From JACRCT01 sp049841135 (GTDB lineage Bacteria > Myxococcota > Myxococcia > Myxococcales > UBA5297), in the NCBI GenBank assembly GCA_049841135.1, contig JASGHK010000005.1:1364001-1428000 (forward strand): a stretch of 64,000 nucleotides of DNA. Reading direction: 5' to 3'. The notes beneath the pieces were generated by a model. It was not told the DNA's origin. It did not search any database and saw only the letters and a program-made list of their open reading frames with translations. This document shows, one piece after another, positions 45,374 to 55,521 of the stretch. The position numbers and the translations under genes were made by a program. Within the stretch, counting starts at the first letter, position 1, and every line of letters starts with the position of its first letter.

Positions 45374-46206
45374 TCACCGCGCGAGGGTGACGCAGAGGAC
45401 GTCGGGCGCCGCGAGGACACGAAAGGGGAGCTCGACGTTGCCCACGCCGCGGCTGACGAACAGGGAACCGCCGGGGAGCCGAAGCGGCCGTGCGTGAAGC
45501 TGCGGCTGACCTTCGAGACCGCCATGACGGGGATGCTGCCAGGCAGCGCGACCTGCCCGCCGTGGGTGTGGCCACACAGGGCCAGGGTGAAGGAGAGATC
45601 ACGCGGCATCAGGGGGACGTGGTCGGGGCTGTGCATGAGCAGCAGGTGCACGGCCTCGCGCCCGGTCATCGCCGACGGGTAGTGCGGCGCTCCGGTCCAG
45701 GCGTCGTCCAGCCCGCCGATGCTCACCGGCAGCCCGGCGAGCTTCACGGTGCGGTTGATGACCATCTGCACCCCCGCCCGCTCGAGCGCCGTGACGATGT
45801 GCCGGTCGTCGGCCCACAGGTCGTGGTTGCCCAGCACCGCGAAGCGCCCGAGCGGCGCCGGGACCGAGGCGATGAGCGGCGCCACGCGCTCGACGTAGCG
45901 GGCGTCGAAGAGGACGAAGTCGCCGCCCAGGAGCAGCACGTCCGGGTCGAAGGCGCGAAGGTGGGCGAATGCCTCGTCGAGCGTGCGCTGTGGAGTCGTC
46001 GGCCCGGCGTGAAGGTCGGAGGCAAAGCCCACCTTCAACCGGGCTCCCTCCGGTAGGGAAGAGACCGCAAGGCGATGCTCCAGCCGCCGCACCGCCATGC
46101 GCAGCGGCAGCCGCGAGGGCCAGTCGAAGGCGAAGGCGCGTCCGAGGACCGACTCGGTCAGTCCACGCACCGGCGAATAGAGGCGTCCACGTCCTGCGAG
46201 CGGCAT
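45374..46206 (-). CDS. Calcineurin-like metallophosphoesterase (frame break)
   Basis: About 278 residues with the five metallophosphatase motifs: FASDLHAG, LLGGDFVLFD, LGNHDLWAD, a histidine in LLMHSPDH and CGHTHGGQ. The last two belong to the YkuE-type subfamily that acts at the membrane, sometimes on lipid-linked or phospholipid substrates. The true end (SLFVSRGVGNVELPFRVL...VTLAR) is in another frame. At 45476-45481 one base is missing; GAGCTC restored gives RFELPGGSLFVSRG. Without correction the frame runs through the 9-bp tandem repeat to 45211. Confidence 0.82.
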
Positions 46207-46290
46207 CTTGGCTGGGAAGACTGCCGGGAACGGGCCAGGAGAGGAAGCCTCGGACGGGGCAGAGGGCGCGTGCTCCCTGGCTCAGAAGGC

Positions 46291-46376
46291 GCTGCGAAGA
46301 GCTCCGACCAAGAAGGCCGAAGGCAACCAACGAACCCCCTCCCGCAGTTTGGGAGGGGGCAGGGGGGAGGGCCGCG
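46291..46376. repeat. Repeat family A, copy 1
   Basis: An 86-base unit: GCGAAGAGCTCCGACC, GCCGAAGGCAACCA, then the palindrome CCCCCTCCC...GGGAGGGGG and a GC-rich tail. It lies between the phosphoesterase and FHA genes. Copy 2 (60861-60943) is inverted and nearly identical over its length; copy 3 is inside uvrA (63339-63408). Confidence 0.8.
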
Positions 46377-46382
46377 GGCGGG

Positions 46383-48047
46383 CTAGTTGTCGAACGCCTT
46401 GTCGGCCTCGGAGCGCGGGTCCTTGGCCGGCGCGCCGCCGGCCTTCTTGGCCTTCGCGTCCTTGAGCAGCGAGCCGGCCTTCTCGTTGCCGGGGCCGTAG
46501 ACGAGCGCCTTCTCGGCGAAGACGGCGGCCTGGGCAGCGTCGCCCGAGCCGAGCGCCTTCTCGGAGAGCTCGATGAGCAGGCGGGTCAGCTCGGCGCGCA
46601 CTTCGGTTCCCGGCTTGGACCAGCCGCGGGTGAGCGACTCGTCGGTGGCCGCCGCGGCGGAGAGGTGGCGCACGGCGCTCAGCGCGTCGCCGTTGGTGCG
46701 CGAGGTCTGGGCGAGCGCGACCTCCTTGCGGAAGCTGGCGAGCTTGAGCGCGAGCGCGGAGGAGTTGGAGCTCTTGGCGGCTTCGATGGACGCCTCGACC
46801 TCGCCTTCGTTGAACAGCCGCAGCGCCTCGCTCGCCTTGGTGGTGGGCGCGGCGGGCTTGGGGGCCGGCGGTGGAGAAGGCGGCGGCGGCACGAGCGCCG
46901 CCGTGGGATCGACCTTGGGGCGGGGCCGCGGCGTGGCCTTGGGCTGCGGCCGGGCGATGACGGGCTCGAGCGCCGGGCCTACATCGGTGGTCCCGGCGGC
47001 GGCCGGATCGCCATGCCGCGCCGACTTGATCTGCACCTCGCCGTCGAGGTTCACGTCCGCGGCGTCGACCTCGACCTCGGGCTCGCCCGTCGGCCTCGGG
47101 ATGGAAGGAGGCGCGGTGACGGCCGCCGGAGTTGCGGGCATCGCGACGGGGCGGGGCCGCCCCTGGAAGAGCCGCTCGCCGACGGGCGTGAGCACCACCG
47201 AGGCGAAAGCGGCGCTGGCGAAGGCGGTGGCGATGGCACCGGCCCACAACCAGGCGCTCGACTTCCTGGGCTGCTGGCCGACGATGCTGAAGCCCTGCGG
47301 ATCGGTCATCTCGGCGCCGATGACCGGGCCGTGGCGCAGCACCAGCACCGCCGCGCCGATCTGGATCTGGTCGCCGGGGACGACCTCGGCGGTGCCCTCG
47401 AGGCGCACGCCGTTGATCTTGGTGCCTCCGCCGCTGGCGGCGTCGCGGATGTAGAACTGGTTGCCTACCCGCTTGAAGAGCGCGTGCTCGCGGCTGATGG
47501 AGCTGTGGGCGAGGCACAGGAAGCAGTTTGCGCTGCGCCCGATGGGATGCTCGCCCTCGGGAACGGCGACCGAGGTGCCCTGCCCAGGGCCGCGGGTGAC
47601 GCACAGGAAGGCGGGTTCGGTGACCGGCGGCGGGGGCGGCAGCACGGTGCGGCTGCCCAGGAAGAGCGGCCTCTCACCCGAGGTGCTTGGCGGGACGCCA
47701 TCGAAGAGGCGGGCCGGCCGGAGCGGGTCCGAGGGCTGGCTCTGCTGGCTGCGGCCCGTCGGGTCGGTGAGCATCTCCTCCGGCGGCCGCGAACGGTCCG
47801 GCAGCTCCTTCGGGGCGCGGAAGGAGCCCTTGTCGGTGCTCTCCGGATCGAACGAGGTCTGCTTGAGCAGCTTCTCCGGGAGGGACGGGTCCGGCATCGG
47901 CATCGTCGCGTCCGGGTCGAAGGGCTTCTCCGGAACGGGCGCCGTGGCGATGGGCGTTTCGCCCGAGTTCGTCAGCAGTTGCACGTCGCCCGTGTGGAGC
48001 TCGATGAGCTCTTCGGACTTCGGATCTTCGTCCGGCCGGCGCGCCAT
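46383..48047 (-). CDS. FHA-domain membrane protein
   Basis: A 554-residue protein. The first 130 residues are low complexity. An FHA domain follows (about 135-215) with the phosphothreonine-binding pattern IGRSANC, SISREHALF and GTKINGVRL. A single membrane helix (WLWAGAIATAFASAAFASVV) and a Pro-rich linker lead to a helical C-terminal domain (LFNEGEVEASIEAAKSSN; SEKALGSGDAAQAAVFAEKAL) with TPR character. Start at ATG 48047; the longer frame upstream reads an inverted repeat. FHA domains recognise phosphoproteins, so it may respond to a kinase, but none is adjacent. Confidence 0.78.
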   Translation of the reverse strand: MARRPDEDPKSEELIELHTGDVQLLTNSGETPIATAPVPEKPFDPDATMPMPDPSLPEKLLKQTSFDPESTDKGSFRAPKELPDRSRPPEEMLTDPTGRSQQSQPSDPLRPARLFDGVPPSTSGERPLFLGSRTVLPPPPPVTEPAFLCVTRGPGQGTSVAVPEGEHPIGRSANCFLCLAHSSISREHALFKRVGNQFYIRDAASGGGTKINGVRLEGTAEVVPGDQIQIGAAVLVLRHGPVIGAEMTDPQGFSIVGQQPRKSSAWLWAGAIATAFASAAFASVVLTPVGERLFQGRPRPVAMPATPAAVTAPPSIPRPTGEPEVEVDAADVNLDGEVQIKSARHGDPAAAGTTDVGPALEPVIARPQPKATPRPRPKVDPTAALVPPPPSPPPAPKPAAPTTKASEALRLFNEGEVEASIEAAKSSNSSALALKLASFRKEVALAQTSRTNGDALSAVRHLSAAAATDESLTRGWSKPGTEVRAELTRLLIELSEKALGSGDAAQAAVFAEKALVYGPGNEKAGSLLKDAKAKKAGGAPAKDPRSEADKAFDN

Positions 48048-48100
48048 GGGATGCGCATGGTAGCCGCCCGGCAGGGGGGGCGCTAGAAAGCGGCGGTCGT

Positions 48101-48226
48101 GGCCCCTCCCCCCTCCCCGGCGCAGACGGATCACAAAGACCGAGTTCGGGCGGCTCACTGCTTCGGGGAGGAGTTCGCTTCTGCTCGTCGCTGGCCCTGG
48201 CCTGACACCCGACCTGCCCGAGTTGG
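48101..48226. repeat. Inverted repeat flanking rtcR, left copy
   Basis: About 126 bases matching 49917-50045 in inverse orientation with about 80% identity by eye. Shared blocks include GCGACGAGCAGA, ACTCCTCCCCGAAGC and GCGCCGGGGAGG. The pair brackets rtcR. Confidence 0.75.
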
Positions 48227-48257
48227 ATCTCAACGACCAACCAAACCCGCTTCCGGC

Positions 48258-49866
<1,609 letters not shown>

Positions 49867-49916
49867 GTAGAGAGCTTATCGGATTGGATAGACGGCTCCT
49901 CCCACCCGGTGCAATC

Positions 49917-50045
49917 CCACTCGAGCAGGTTCCCGTGTCACGTCAGGGGCCGCGACGAGCAGACGCGGACTCCTCCCCGAAGCCCCGAGCGCACTGAGCT
50001 CGGTCCGTGCAATCCGTCAGCGCCGGGGAGGTTGGGAGGGGCCCC
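49917..50045. repeat. Inverted repeat flanking rtcR, right copy
   Basis: About 129 bases, inverted relative to 48101-48226, beginning 50 bases upstream of the rtcR start. Contains GCGACGAGCAGA, ACTCCTCCCCGAAGC and GCGCCGGGGAGG. It overlaps the 3' end of the next minus-strand gene. Confidence 0.75.
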
Positions 50046-50325
50046 GAGCGAGCCAGACCTTCAATCGCGGCTCGCCATCCGGCCCGACGACCGGCCCCGA
50101 GGCGCAGAGCACGAAGCCAGGGCAGATCTTCCCGTCGCTTCCGGCAGGCCTCCGTGCGGTCCACTTCACTTCGGCGACGCCGACCTCGCCGCTGTCGGGG
50201 GTCACCTCGAGCACGGCCGAGGACTCATCGATCGAGAGCACGCGGACGACGAAGGGAGCGTCCGCGACTGCGGCCGATTCGCCGTAGGCGAGGAGGAGCG
50301 GGTCGTCTGGAGAGCCGGTTGGCAT
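50017..50325 (-). CDS. Hypothetical small protein
   Basis: A 102-residue acidic protein with alternating strands (FVVRVLSIDESSAVLEVTPD; GVAEVKWTARRPAG) and a short Cys pair (CPGFVLCASG). The ATG at 50325 is the best start; the frame extends upstream to 50379. It is divergent from sixA, 52 bases apart. Looks like a small beta-barrel domain of unknown family. The last residues lie within the inverted repeat. Confidence 0.45.
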   Translation of the reverse strand: MPTGSPDDPLLLAYGESAAVADAPFVVRVLSIDESSAVLEVTPDSGEVGVAEVKWTARRPAGSDGKICPGFVLCASGPVVGPDGEPRLKVWLARGPSQPPRR

Positions 50326-50377
50326 GCGGGTCAACCTCGTACTCAACTCAATAACGCGACTGTGCTTGAGTTGGGGC

Positions 50378-50860
50378 ATGGACCTCTACATCGTCAGGCA
50401 CGGCATCCCGGTGGACACCAGCGACTGGGACGGCGACGACTCCACCCGCCCGCTGACCGACGCCGGTGAGGTCCAGGCCGAACGCTTCTTCGAAGCCCTG
50501 GGCAAGAGCCGGGACATCGACGCCCTGCAGCGCATCCTGACGAGCCCGTTCGCCCGGGCGCAGCGCACCGCGGAGATCGCCGGCGAGGTCCTGGGCGTCC
50601 CGGTCGAACCGATGGCCGAGCTCGCCTCCGGCACCACGCCGGAGCGAGTGCTGCGCGCCTTGGGCAAGCGCCGCGACCTGCCCGAGCGGCTGATGCTGGT
50701 GGGCCACAACCCCGACCAGCCGATGCTCATCGGCCTGCTGACCGGCGAGTCGTCGATGATGCACGGTCTCGACCGCTGCGGCACGGTGCGGCTCGACGGA
50801 CGGCTGCAGCCGGGCGGGATGACGGTGGTGTGGCGCAAGGCTCCGAGCGGTCTCAACTAG
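50378..50860 (+). CDS. sixA: Phosphohistidine phosphatase SixA
   Basis: A 160-residue histidine-phosphatase-superfamily protein. The catalytic RHG is at residues 6-8 (LYIVRHGIPV), then LTDAGEVQAERF, ILTSPFARAQRTAEI and the second catalytic histidine in LMLVGHNPDQPML. Length and the missing large insert fit SixA, which removes phosphate from histidine in phosphorelay or PTS proteins. Start at ATG 50378. Confidence 0.85.
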   Translation: MDLYIVRHGIPVDTSDWDGDDSTRPLTDAGEVQAERFFEALGKSRDIDALQRILTSPFARAQRTAEIAGEVLGVPVEPMAELASGTTPERVLRALGKRRDLPERLMLVGHNPDQPMLIGLLTGESSMMHGLDRCGTVRLDGRLQPGGMTVVWRKAPSGLN

Positions 50861-50882
50861 CGGGCGAAGGAGGGGCTGAACG

Positions 50883-51852
50883 ATGCGTGGGCACCTGTGC
50901 CTGCTGTTGGTAGCGGGTTGCGCGACGACGCCGCGCCTCGTGCCTGCGCCAGCCGAGACCCTCGATGACGTTCCCCTCCAGCGCCCCGCCGTCGGCGACC
51001 CGCGCCGCTACTCGCTGAAGGCGTGGGGGCCCGACTACCTGCTGGAGTTCCGCTCGCGAGATCTCGCGGGAGCGGAGCAGGTGCTCCGCATCTACTCGAC
51101 GAAGACGGTGTGCTCCCTCTCGTCGGACTTCGGGTCGCTGTTCCGGTTTCGCGACGGGTCTTCGATTCCCGACGAGGACGTGGCGGTGGCCGATCCGGAG
51201 GAGGCCGAGGCCATCAGGCTGCAGAAGGCTCGGTTCGAGGTCCTCGGGGCCGAGAAGAACGCGCTGTTGAAGCGCCTGCCTCGTCTCGCGATTCAGGTCG
51301 TCGGCTCCGCATCGAGAACCGAGACCCGGACGCCCGAAGCTGCGCTGGACTTGTCCGAGCAGCGTGCCCGCGCGGTCGCGAGCTTGCTGAGGAAGGCCAG
51401 GCCCGACCTCGACCCCGATCAGATCGAGGTCATGGCGCTCGGGTGGGACGGCTTTGCGGCGGCGGGCAATCCCAACAGTGCGGTCGCTATCGTCGCCGGC
51501 TCGCTCGCGACGAGAGACCTCAAGCTCGTCTTCACCGGTCCGCCGCTTCCGCCCGAACTCGAGGCGGCGCTCCGAAGTCGGATTCGATCGGCAGGACGGA
51601 AGACGGCTCGAGCGGGAGCTCTTCACTTCTCCGACCTGCGTCATCTCCGACGAGGACGAACTCGCGTTCATCAAGCGTCGCCACGAGTGGCTTGCGCCGC
51701 TCTTCGCGGCCTTTCATTCCGGCTGCCGGCTCTCTGCCGAGGGCTTCGCCCAGTTCCTTGCCGGCCACGACGAGCAGGTTGGCGAGATCGTCAGACCGTC
51801 GGGGGACGAGGTGGTTCTGCCTGCCGATAAGGTCGGGTCGCCCGGGAAGTGA
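50883..51852 (+). CDS. OmpA-like lipoprotein (frame break)
   Basis: About 322 residues. Lipoprotein signal (CLLLVAGC) with the lipobox cysteine near residue 13, followed by a domain of about 100 residues. An OmpA-type peptidoglycan-binding region follows: IQVVGSASRTETRTPEAALDLSEQRARAVASLL and QIEVMALGWDG (the LSxxRAxxV motif). The end (CVISDEDELAFIKRRHEWLA...) is in another frame. The break at 51581-51585 reads GATTC; GATC restores a continuous frame. The OmpA motif is divergent, so peptidoglycan binding is likely, not proven. Confidence 0.65.
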
Positions 51853-52028
51853 ACGGACCTCCGCGGGCTACCGAGCATCTCGATACCCCTCGGCTCGTCC
51901 TGTCACCAATGGACAGGCGATCAAACTGGACACGGGCGCCTCAAAGCCTTCTGCGACAGATCAATGATGCGGGCCGCCAAGCCATCCCTAGTAAATTCGG
52001 CCGGTTACATAACCGCGCCCCAGTAAAT
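51853..52028. other. AT-richer spacer with palindrome and direct repeat
   Basis: 176 bases of lower GC than the surroundings. It contains the palindrome CGGTTA-CA-TAACCG (52002-52015) between two GTAAATTC direct repeats (51991-51998 and 52023-52030). It could be an operator or a mobile-element scar; the small open frame here shows no family features. Confidence 0.5.
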
Positions 52029-53207
52029 TCAAGCACTTAGCCTCGAGGCTCTCTCGACGGCCCGAGCGGCGCTTCGCGAAGCTCGACAGGGCTTTCCCAG
52101 AAGCAGCAGCCCGAGCCACCAAGGCAGCGGCGTCCCAGAAGCACCACAGCCACAACCCGACCCGACGACGCTCTGCTGACCACCATCGAATTGGCCAGCA
52201 TCGGCCTTCACTGCGGCATCTGGAGCGATCCCCGCATCGCCTCCAAGCTCGCCAGCGTCCCCGCCAGCCGACTCCGCATCGAGGGCAGGCTCGCCCGCGT
52301 CAGAGTCCTGCGCTGCGTCCGGTCCCGGCACCGACGCGTCGGGTCCAGGCGGAGCGACGGTTGAGGTGCAGCACTGGACGTTCGCGGGGCCGGGGCAGAA
52401 GCCGGCGCTCGACTCGTGGTCGCCCAGCGCCGCGCACGCCGTCGTCGTCAGGCATTCGCCGGAAGCGCCGGTGCCGATGGTGCAGGCCGTCGACCCGGTG
52501 CAGCACTGGATGTTGGCCGGTCCAGGGCACAAGCCGGAGGTCGACACATGGCTGCCGCCCAGCTCGGCGCACGACCCGGTGTCCATGCACACGCCGACCT
52601 CGCCGGAGGTGAGGGTGCACGGCGCCACCGTGTTGCCGCCGTTGCACGGGCCGCCGCCGGGACCGCCGCCCCACCACTCCCAGTGCCAGGGCTCGCCCGA
52701 CACCGTCCGCTTGAACCCGAAGCTCCCGCCGTGGCTGTTGAGCCAGCTCAGCACCGGGCTCGACGAGGTGTTGAGGTCCAGCGCGTGGCCGCTCTGATGG
52801 TTGCTGTAGCCGGGCGCCGCGGCCTGGTTGCAGTCGTTGCAGTTGCAGTGGACGTAGCAGCCGTAGAGGTACTCCTGCTCGGCGTAGGTGCGAAAGCCGC
52901 TCACGACCCGGATGTCCACGCCCGCGGAGGCCGCGGCCTCCTGCATGACGATGTAGGCGTTGGCGGTGTCGATCTCGGCCGGCTTGCCGTCGATGGTCAC
53001 GAGCGTGATCGAGAAGGGCGTGCCGTCCTGGTAGCCGGTATCGGTCCACGTGCCGCAAGAGACCGAGGCCTGCTGGATGTTGGCGAGGTCGGCCACTGGA
53101 GGCGGCTCGAACTCCGCGTAGCCAGCGCAGCCTCCCAGGCCCAAGAGCAGCACGACCGCTGGCGCACGGCGGAGCATCGCGGAGCGGGTCTGCCGGCGGT
53201 TGGACAT
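52029..53207 (-). CDS. VanY-type D,D-carboxypeptidase lipoprotein with MYXO-CTERM-like tail
   Basis: A 392-residue lipoprotein. Signal RRAPAVVLLLGLGGC, lipobox Cys near residue 27. The M15 zinc-peptidase domain follows, with VSGFRTYAEQEYLYG, the metal motif SNHQSGHALDLN and the downstream histidine pair EPWHWEWW. It would trim D-Ala from peptidoglycan. Two repeated Cys modules follow (CTLTSGEVGVCMDTGSC; CTIGTGASGECLTTTAC), then an Asp/Ala/Gly linker. It ends in GSGCGCGASGTPLPWWLGLLLLG plus a basic tail (residue 350 on), like the MYXO-CTERM surface-sorting signal. Start at ATG 53207. Confidence 0.85.
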   Translation of the reverse strand: MSNRRQTRSAMLRRAPAVVLLLGLGGCAGYAEFEPPPVADLANIQQASVSCGTWTDTGYQDGTPFSITLVTIDGKPAEIDTANAYIVMQEAAASAGVDIRVVSGFRTYAEQEYLYGCYVHCNCNDCNQAAAPGYSNHQSGHALDLNTSSSPVLSWLNSHGGSFGFKRTVSGEPWHWEWWGGGPGGGPCNGGNTVAPCTLTSGEVGVCMDTGSCAELGGSHVSTSGLCPGPANIQCCTGSTACTIGTGASGECLTTTACAALGDHESSAGFCPGPANVQCCTSTVAPPGPDASVPGPDAAQDSDAGEPALDAESAGGDAGELGGDAGIAPDAAVKADAGQFDGGQQSVVGSGCGCGASGTPLPWWLGLLLLGKPCRASRSAARAVERASRLSA

Positions 53208-53435
53208 GGGCGGCACTCTCTCCCGATTCTCGCAGCGGCGGGTGCCTTGTTGCGCCCTGCTCAAGGACGGGTTTCACGAATGCGAAGGCCGGATCGGGCG
53301 GGAAGTCGCGGGTCGTTCGTGGCTGGCCCGAAGACGTGAGGGTGCGGCTGGGGATGAAGGAGCCTTGAGCCCTGGCGCAAACCGTCGCTGGCGGCCTAGG
53401 CTGGTCCGACTCGAAGGGCCGCGAGGGGATTGAAG

Positions 53436-53945
53436 ATGAAGCCGCAAGTTCGCCGCATCCTGTGGATGCTGGTCGTGGCATCGCTCGGGCTGTCCGGGCT
53501 GAGCGCCTGCTCGTTCCAGTCGCTGTTCGGCGCGGGAGCAGGGCTGGGCTTTGCTGGGTTCGTGACCGCCATCCTGCTGTTGCTCGGGACGGCGACGACC
53601 ACCACGGGTTGCCATCCCTGCCTGTCCATCTTGGTCTCGGATGACGTGGGGCCGTGTCTCTCGCCGCCGAGGCCCGACGCGGGTGCCCCGGATGTCGGCC
53701 CGTGCCTGGACGTGATGCCGCCGGATGCCGACCTGGGGCCGTGCTTGTCGCCACCGATTGATCCGGACGCCGGACTGGGAGCATGCCTGTCGCAGCCACC
53801 GCCGTCCGACGCGTCCGTCGACGCAACCTTGCCGGCGACTCCCGACTCCGCGCTCGCCTCCGCCGACCGCGAGCAGGTCCTCCAGAAGCTGCAGGACCGG
53901 CTGCCCGAGGACGTTCAGGAGCGACTCAAGATCAAGAAGGTCTGA
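53436..53945 (+). CDS. Candidate RiPP precursor 1 (Cys-Leu-Ser-Pro repeats)
   Basis: A 169-residue protein. A lipoprotein-like signal (WMLVVASLGLSGLSAC) and a second hydrophobic segment (GFVTAILLLLGTATTTTGC) are followed by five Cys-centred units: CHPCLSIL, GPCLSPPRPDAG, GPCLDVMPPDAD, GPCLSPPIDPDAG and GACLSQPPPSDA. The C-terminus (EQVLQKLQDRLPEDVQERL) is shared with the next gene. The repeated core, the shared tail and the radical SAM gene downstream suggest a ribosomally made, modified peptide; this is inference. A GAGGGG site seven bases before the ATG favours 53436 over the TTG at 53430. It could instead be an ordinary Cys-rich surface lipoprotein. Confidence 0.65.
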   Translation: MKPQVRRILWMLVVASLGLSGLSACSFQSLFGAGAGLGFAGFVTAILLLLGTATTTTGCHPCLSILVSDDVGPCLSPPRPDAGAPDVGPCLDVMPPDADLGPCLSPPIDPDAGLGACLSQPPPSDASVDATLPATPDSALASADREQVLQKLQDRLPEDVQERLKIKKV

Positions 53946-54098
53946 TCAGGTGGGTCGGACGGTGTGACGTTGGGCCCAGGCTAGCCGGCACGAGGCCGGC
54001 GATCCGAGGGGCTTGCTTGTGCATGAGGAGAGTCCTTCAGTGATCGGCATCAGGCACAAGGATCCGAGCGACTGCGGCAACACAGCTCAGGAGCACCG

Positions 54099-54470
54099 AT
54101 GAAGGAGTTTGTCCGCCGCGTCGTCTCCGGGCTCCTAGTGCTGGCCGGCTTCAGCCAGGCTGGATGCCGAGGTGGCGGCCCATTCCTGGCCTGTCTCTCG
54201 GTGGAGCCGAGAAACGAGCAGCCGAACGGCTGGAAGGTGCCGGTGAATGCCTGCCTGTCGCCGCCGATTCCTCCGCGGCCGGACGCGGGCCCGCCGCCGG
54301 TGGGGCCTTGCCTGACGCTGCGGCCGCACGATCCTCCCGATCCGCAGCCCGTGCCGCCCGACGCCTCGTCCGACGCCCGCGCTCTGGAACCCCAGCAGGT
54401 GCTGGCTGCGCTCTCCGACCGGCTGCCCGACGACGTGAAGGCGCGGCTCGGCCTCCCGAAGAAGTCCTGA
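54099..54470 (+). CDS. Candidate RiPP precursor 2 (Cys-Leu-Ser-Pro repeats)
   Basis: A 123-residue protein with a short signal (VVSGLLVLAGFSQAGC, lipobox Cys near 23). Three Cys units follow: LACLSVEP, NACLSPPIPPRPDAG and GPCLTLRPHDPPDP. The C-terminal helix QQVLAALSDRLPDDVKARL matches precursor 1 at about 12 of 19 positions. That conserved helix may be a recognition element for the maturase. AGGAG precedes the ATG by five bases, and the stop is seven bases before the radical SAM start. Length and layout are shorter but parallel to precursor 1. Confidence 0.65.
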   Translation: MKEFVRRVVSGLLVLAGFSQAGCRGGGPFLACLSVEPRNEQPNGWKVPVNACLSPPIPPRPDAGPPPVGPCLTLRPHDPPDPQPVPPDASSDARALEPQQVLAALSDRLPDDVKARLGLPKKS

Positions 54471-54477
54471 GCGCGAC

Positions 54478-55521
54478 GTGGGACTGTTCGGCCCAAGCGA
54501 CGACGCGAAGGTCCCCCGGCTCGAGCTGGAGCTGACCTCGGCCTGCGACCACCGCTGCGCGCACTGCTACAACGTCTGGAACGCACCCGGCTCCGCCTAT
54601 CCGCGCGGCGCGCTTCCCACCGCCGAGTACCTCTCGATGCTCGAGCGCGTCGTCGCCGAGAGCGGCGCGCAGGAGCTGGTCCTCACCGGCGGCGAGCCGC
54701 TGCTCCACCCGGACGCGCTCAAGATCGCCGAGCGCGCGGCCAGGCTCGCCAGGCACGTGCGCCTCGTCACCAACGGCAGCCACGTCGATCCCGGGACCGC
54801 GACGGCGCTCAAGGCGGCCGGCGTCGGCGCGGTCCAGCTCACGCTGCTCGCCTCGCGCCGCGAGAAGCACGACGCGCTCAAGGGCGTGCCGAGCTTCGAC
54901 GACACGCTGCGGGCGCTCCTCAACCTGCGCGACGTCGCGATGCCGGTCCAGGTCTGCTTCGTCGCCAGCCGGCGGAATGCGGGCGAGCTCTCGGACGTGC
55001 TGGAGCTCTGCTACGGGCTGGGCGTGACCGCCCTGGTCTACAACCGGATGTGCCCGTCGGGCGGCGCGGTCAGCCGGCTCGCCGAGCTGGTGCCGGAGGT
55101 CGACCGGGTCGAAGCGGATCTGGAGGTCGCCGAGCGGCTGGGGCGGCTGCGCGGCATCGCCGTGGCGACCGCGATGCCCATCCCGCCCTGCCTCATCCGG
55201 CTCGAGCGCTACCCGTGGGTTCGCTTCGGCTTCTGCAGCGTCGGCTCGAGCTCGCCCAACCTCGTCGTCGACCCCGTCGGCAACGTGCGGCCCTGCAACC
55301 TGTCGTCGGACATCCTGGGCAACGTGGCGAAGAGCGGCTTCGCGAAGATCCTCCACGCCGCCTTCGGACGCCGCTTCCGCCGCGAGGTGCCCAAGCTCTG
55401 TCGGGGCTGCGCCTACGAGCAGTCCTGCAACGGCGGCTGCAAGGCGAGCGCGATCGCGGCTTACGGCTCGGCGCGTGAGCCGGAGCCGTTCCTGAGGCTC
55501 GCGCTCGAGGCGCGCCGATGA
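54478..55521 (+). CDS. Radical SAM/SPASM-domain enzyme
   Basis: A 347-residue enzyme. The CX3CX2C cluster for the SAM-cleaving [4Fe-4S] is at C23, C27, C30 (CDHRCAHC). ELVLTGGEPLLHPD (the GGE motif, about 72-85) and RLVTNGS follow. The SPASM-like C-terminus has extra cysteines: FGFCSVG, RPCNLSS and LCRGCAYEQSCNGGCKA (about 258-326). SPASM enzymes typically modify peptides through Cys or C-C links. GTG start at 54478, seven bases after precursor 2. The stop overlaps the next gene (ATGA), forming an operon. Substrate is inferred to be the two Cys-repeat peptides. Confidence 0.88.
   Translation: MGLFGPSDDAKVPRLELELTSACDHRCAHCYNVWNAPGSAYPRGALPTAEYLSMLERVVAESGAQELVLTGGEPLLHPDALKIAERAARLARHVRLVTNGSHVDPGTATALKAAGVGAVQLTLLASRREKHDALKGVPSFDDTLRALLNLRDVAMPVQVCFVASRRNAGELSDVLELCYGLGVTALVYNRMCPSGGAVSRLAELVPEVDRVEADLEVAERLGRLRGIAVATAMPIPPCLIRLERYPWVRFGFCSVGSSSPNLVVDPVGNVRPCNLSSDILGNVAKSGFAKILHAAFGRRFRREVPKLCRGCAYEQSCNGGCKASAIAAYGSAREPEPFLRLALEARR

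Noticed and set aside
51849..52040. A small transposase-like gene
   Set aside because: The 63-residue frame shows no DDE or helix-turn-helix motif and overlaps the previous stop; only the lower GC suggested mobility.
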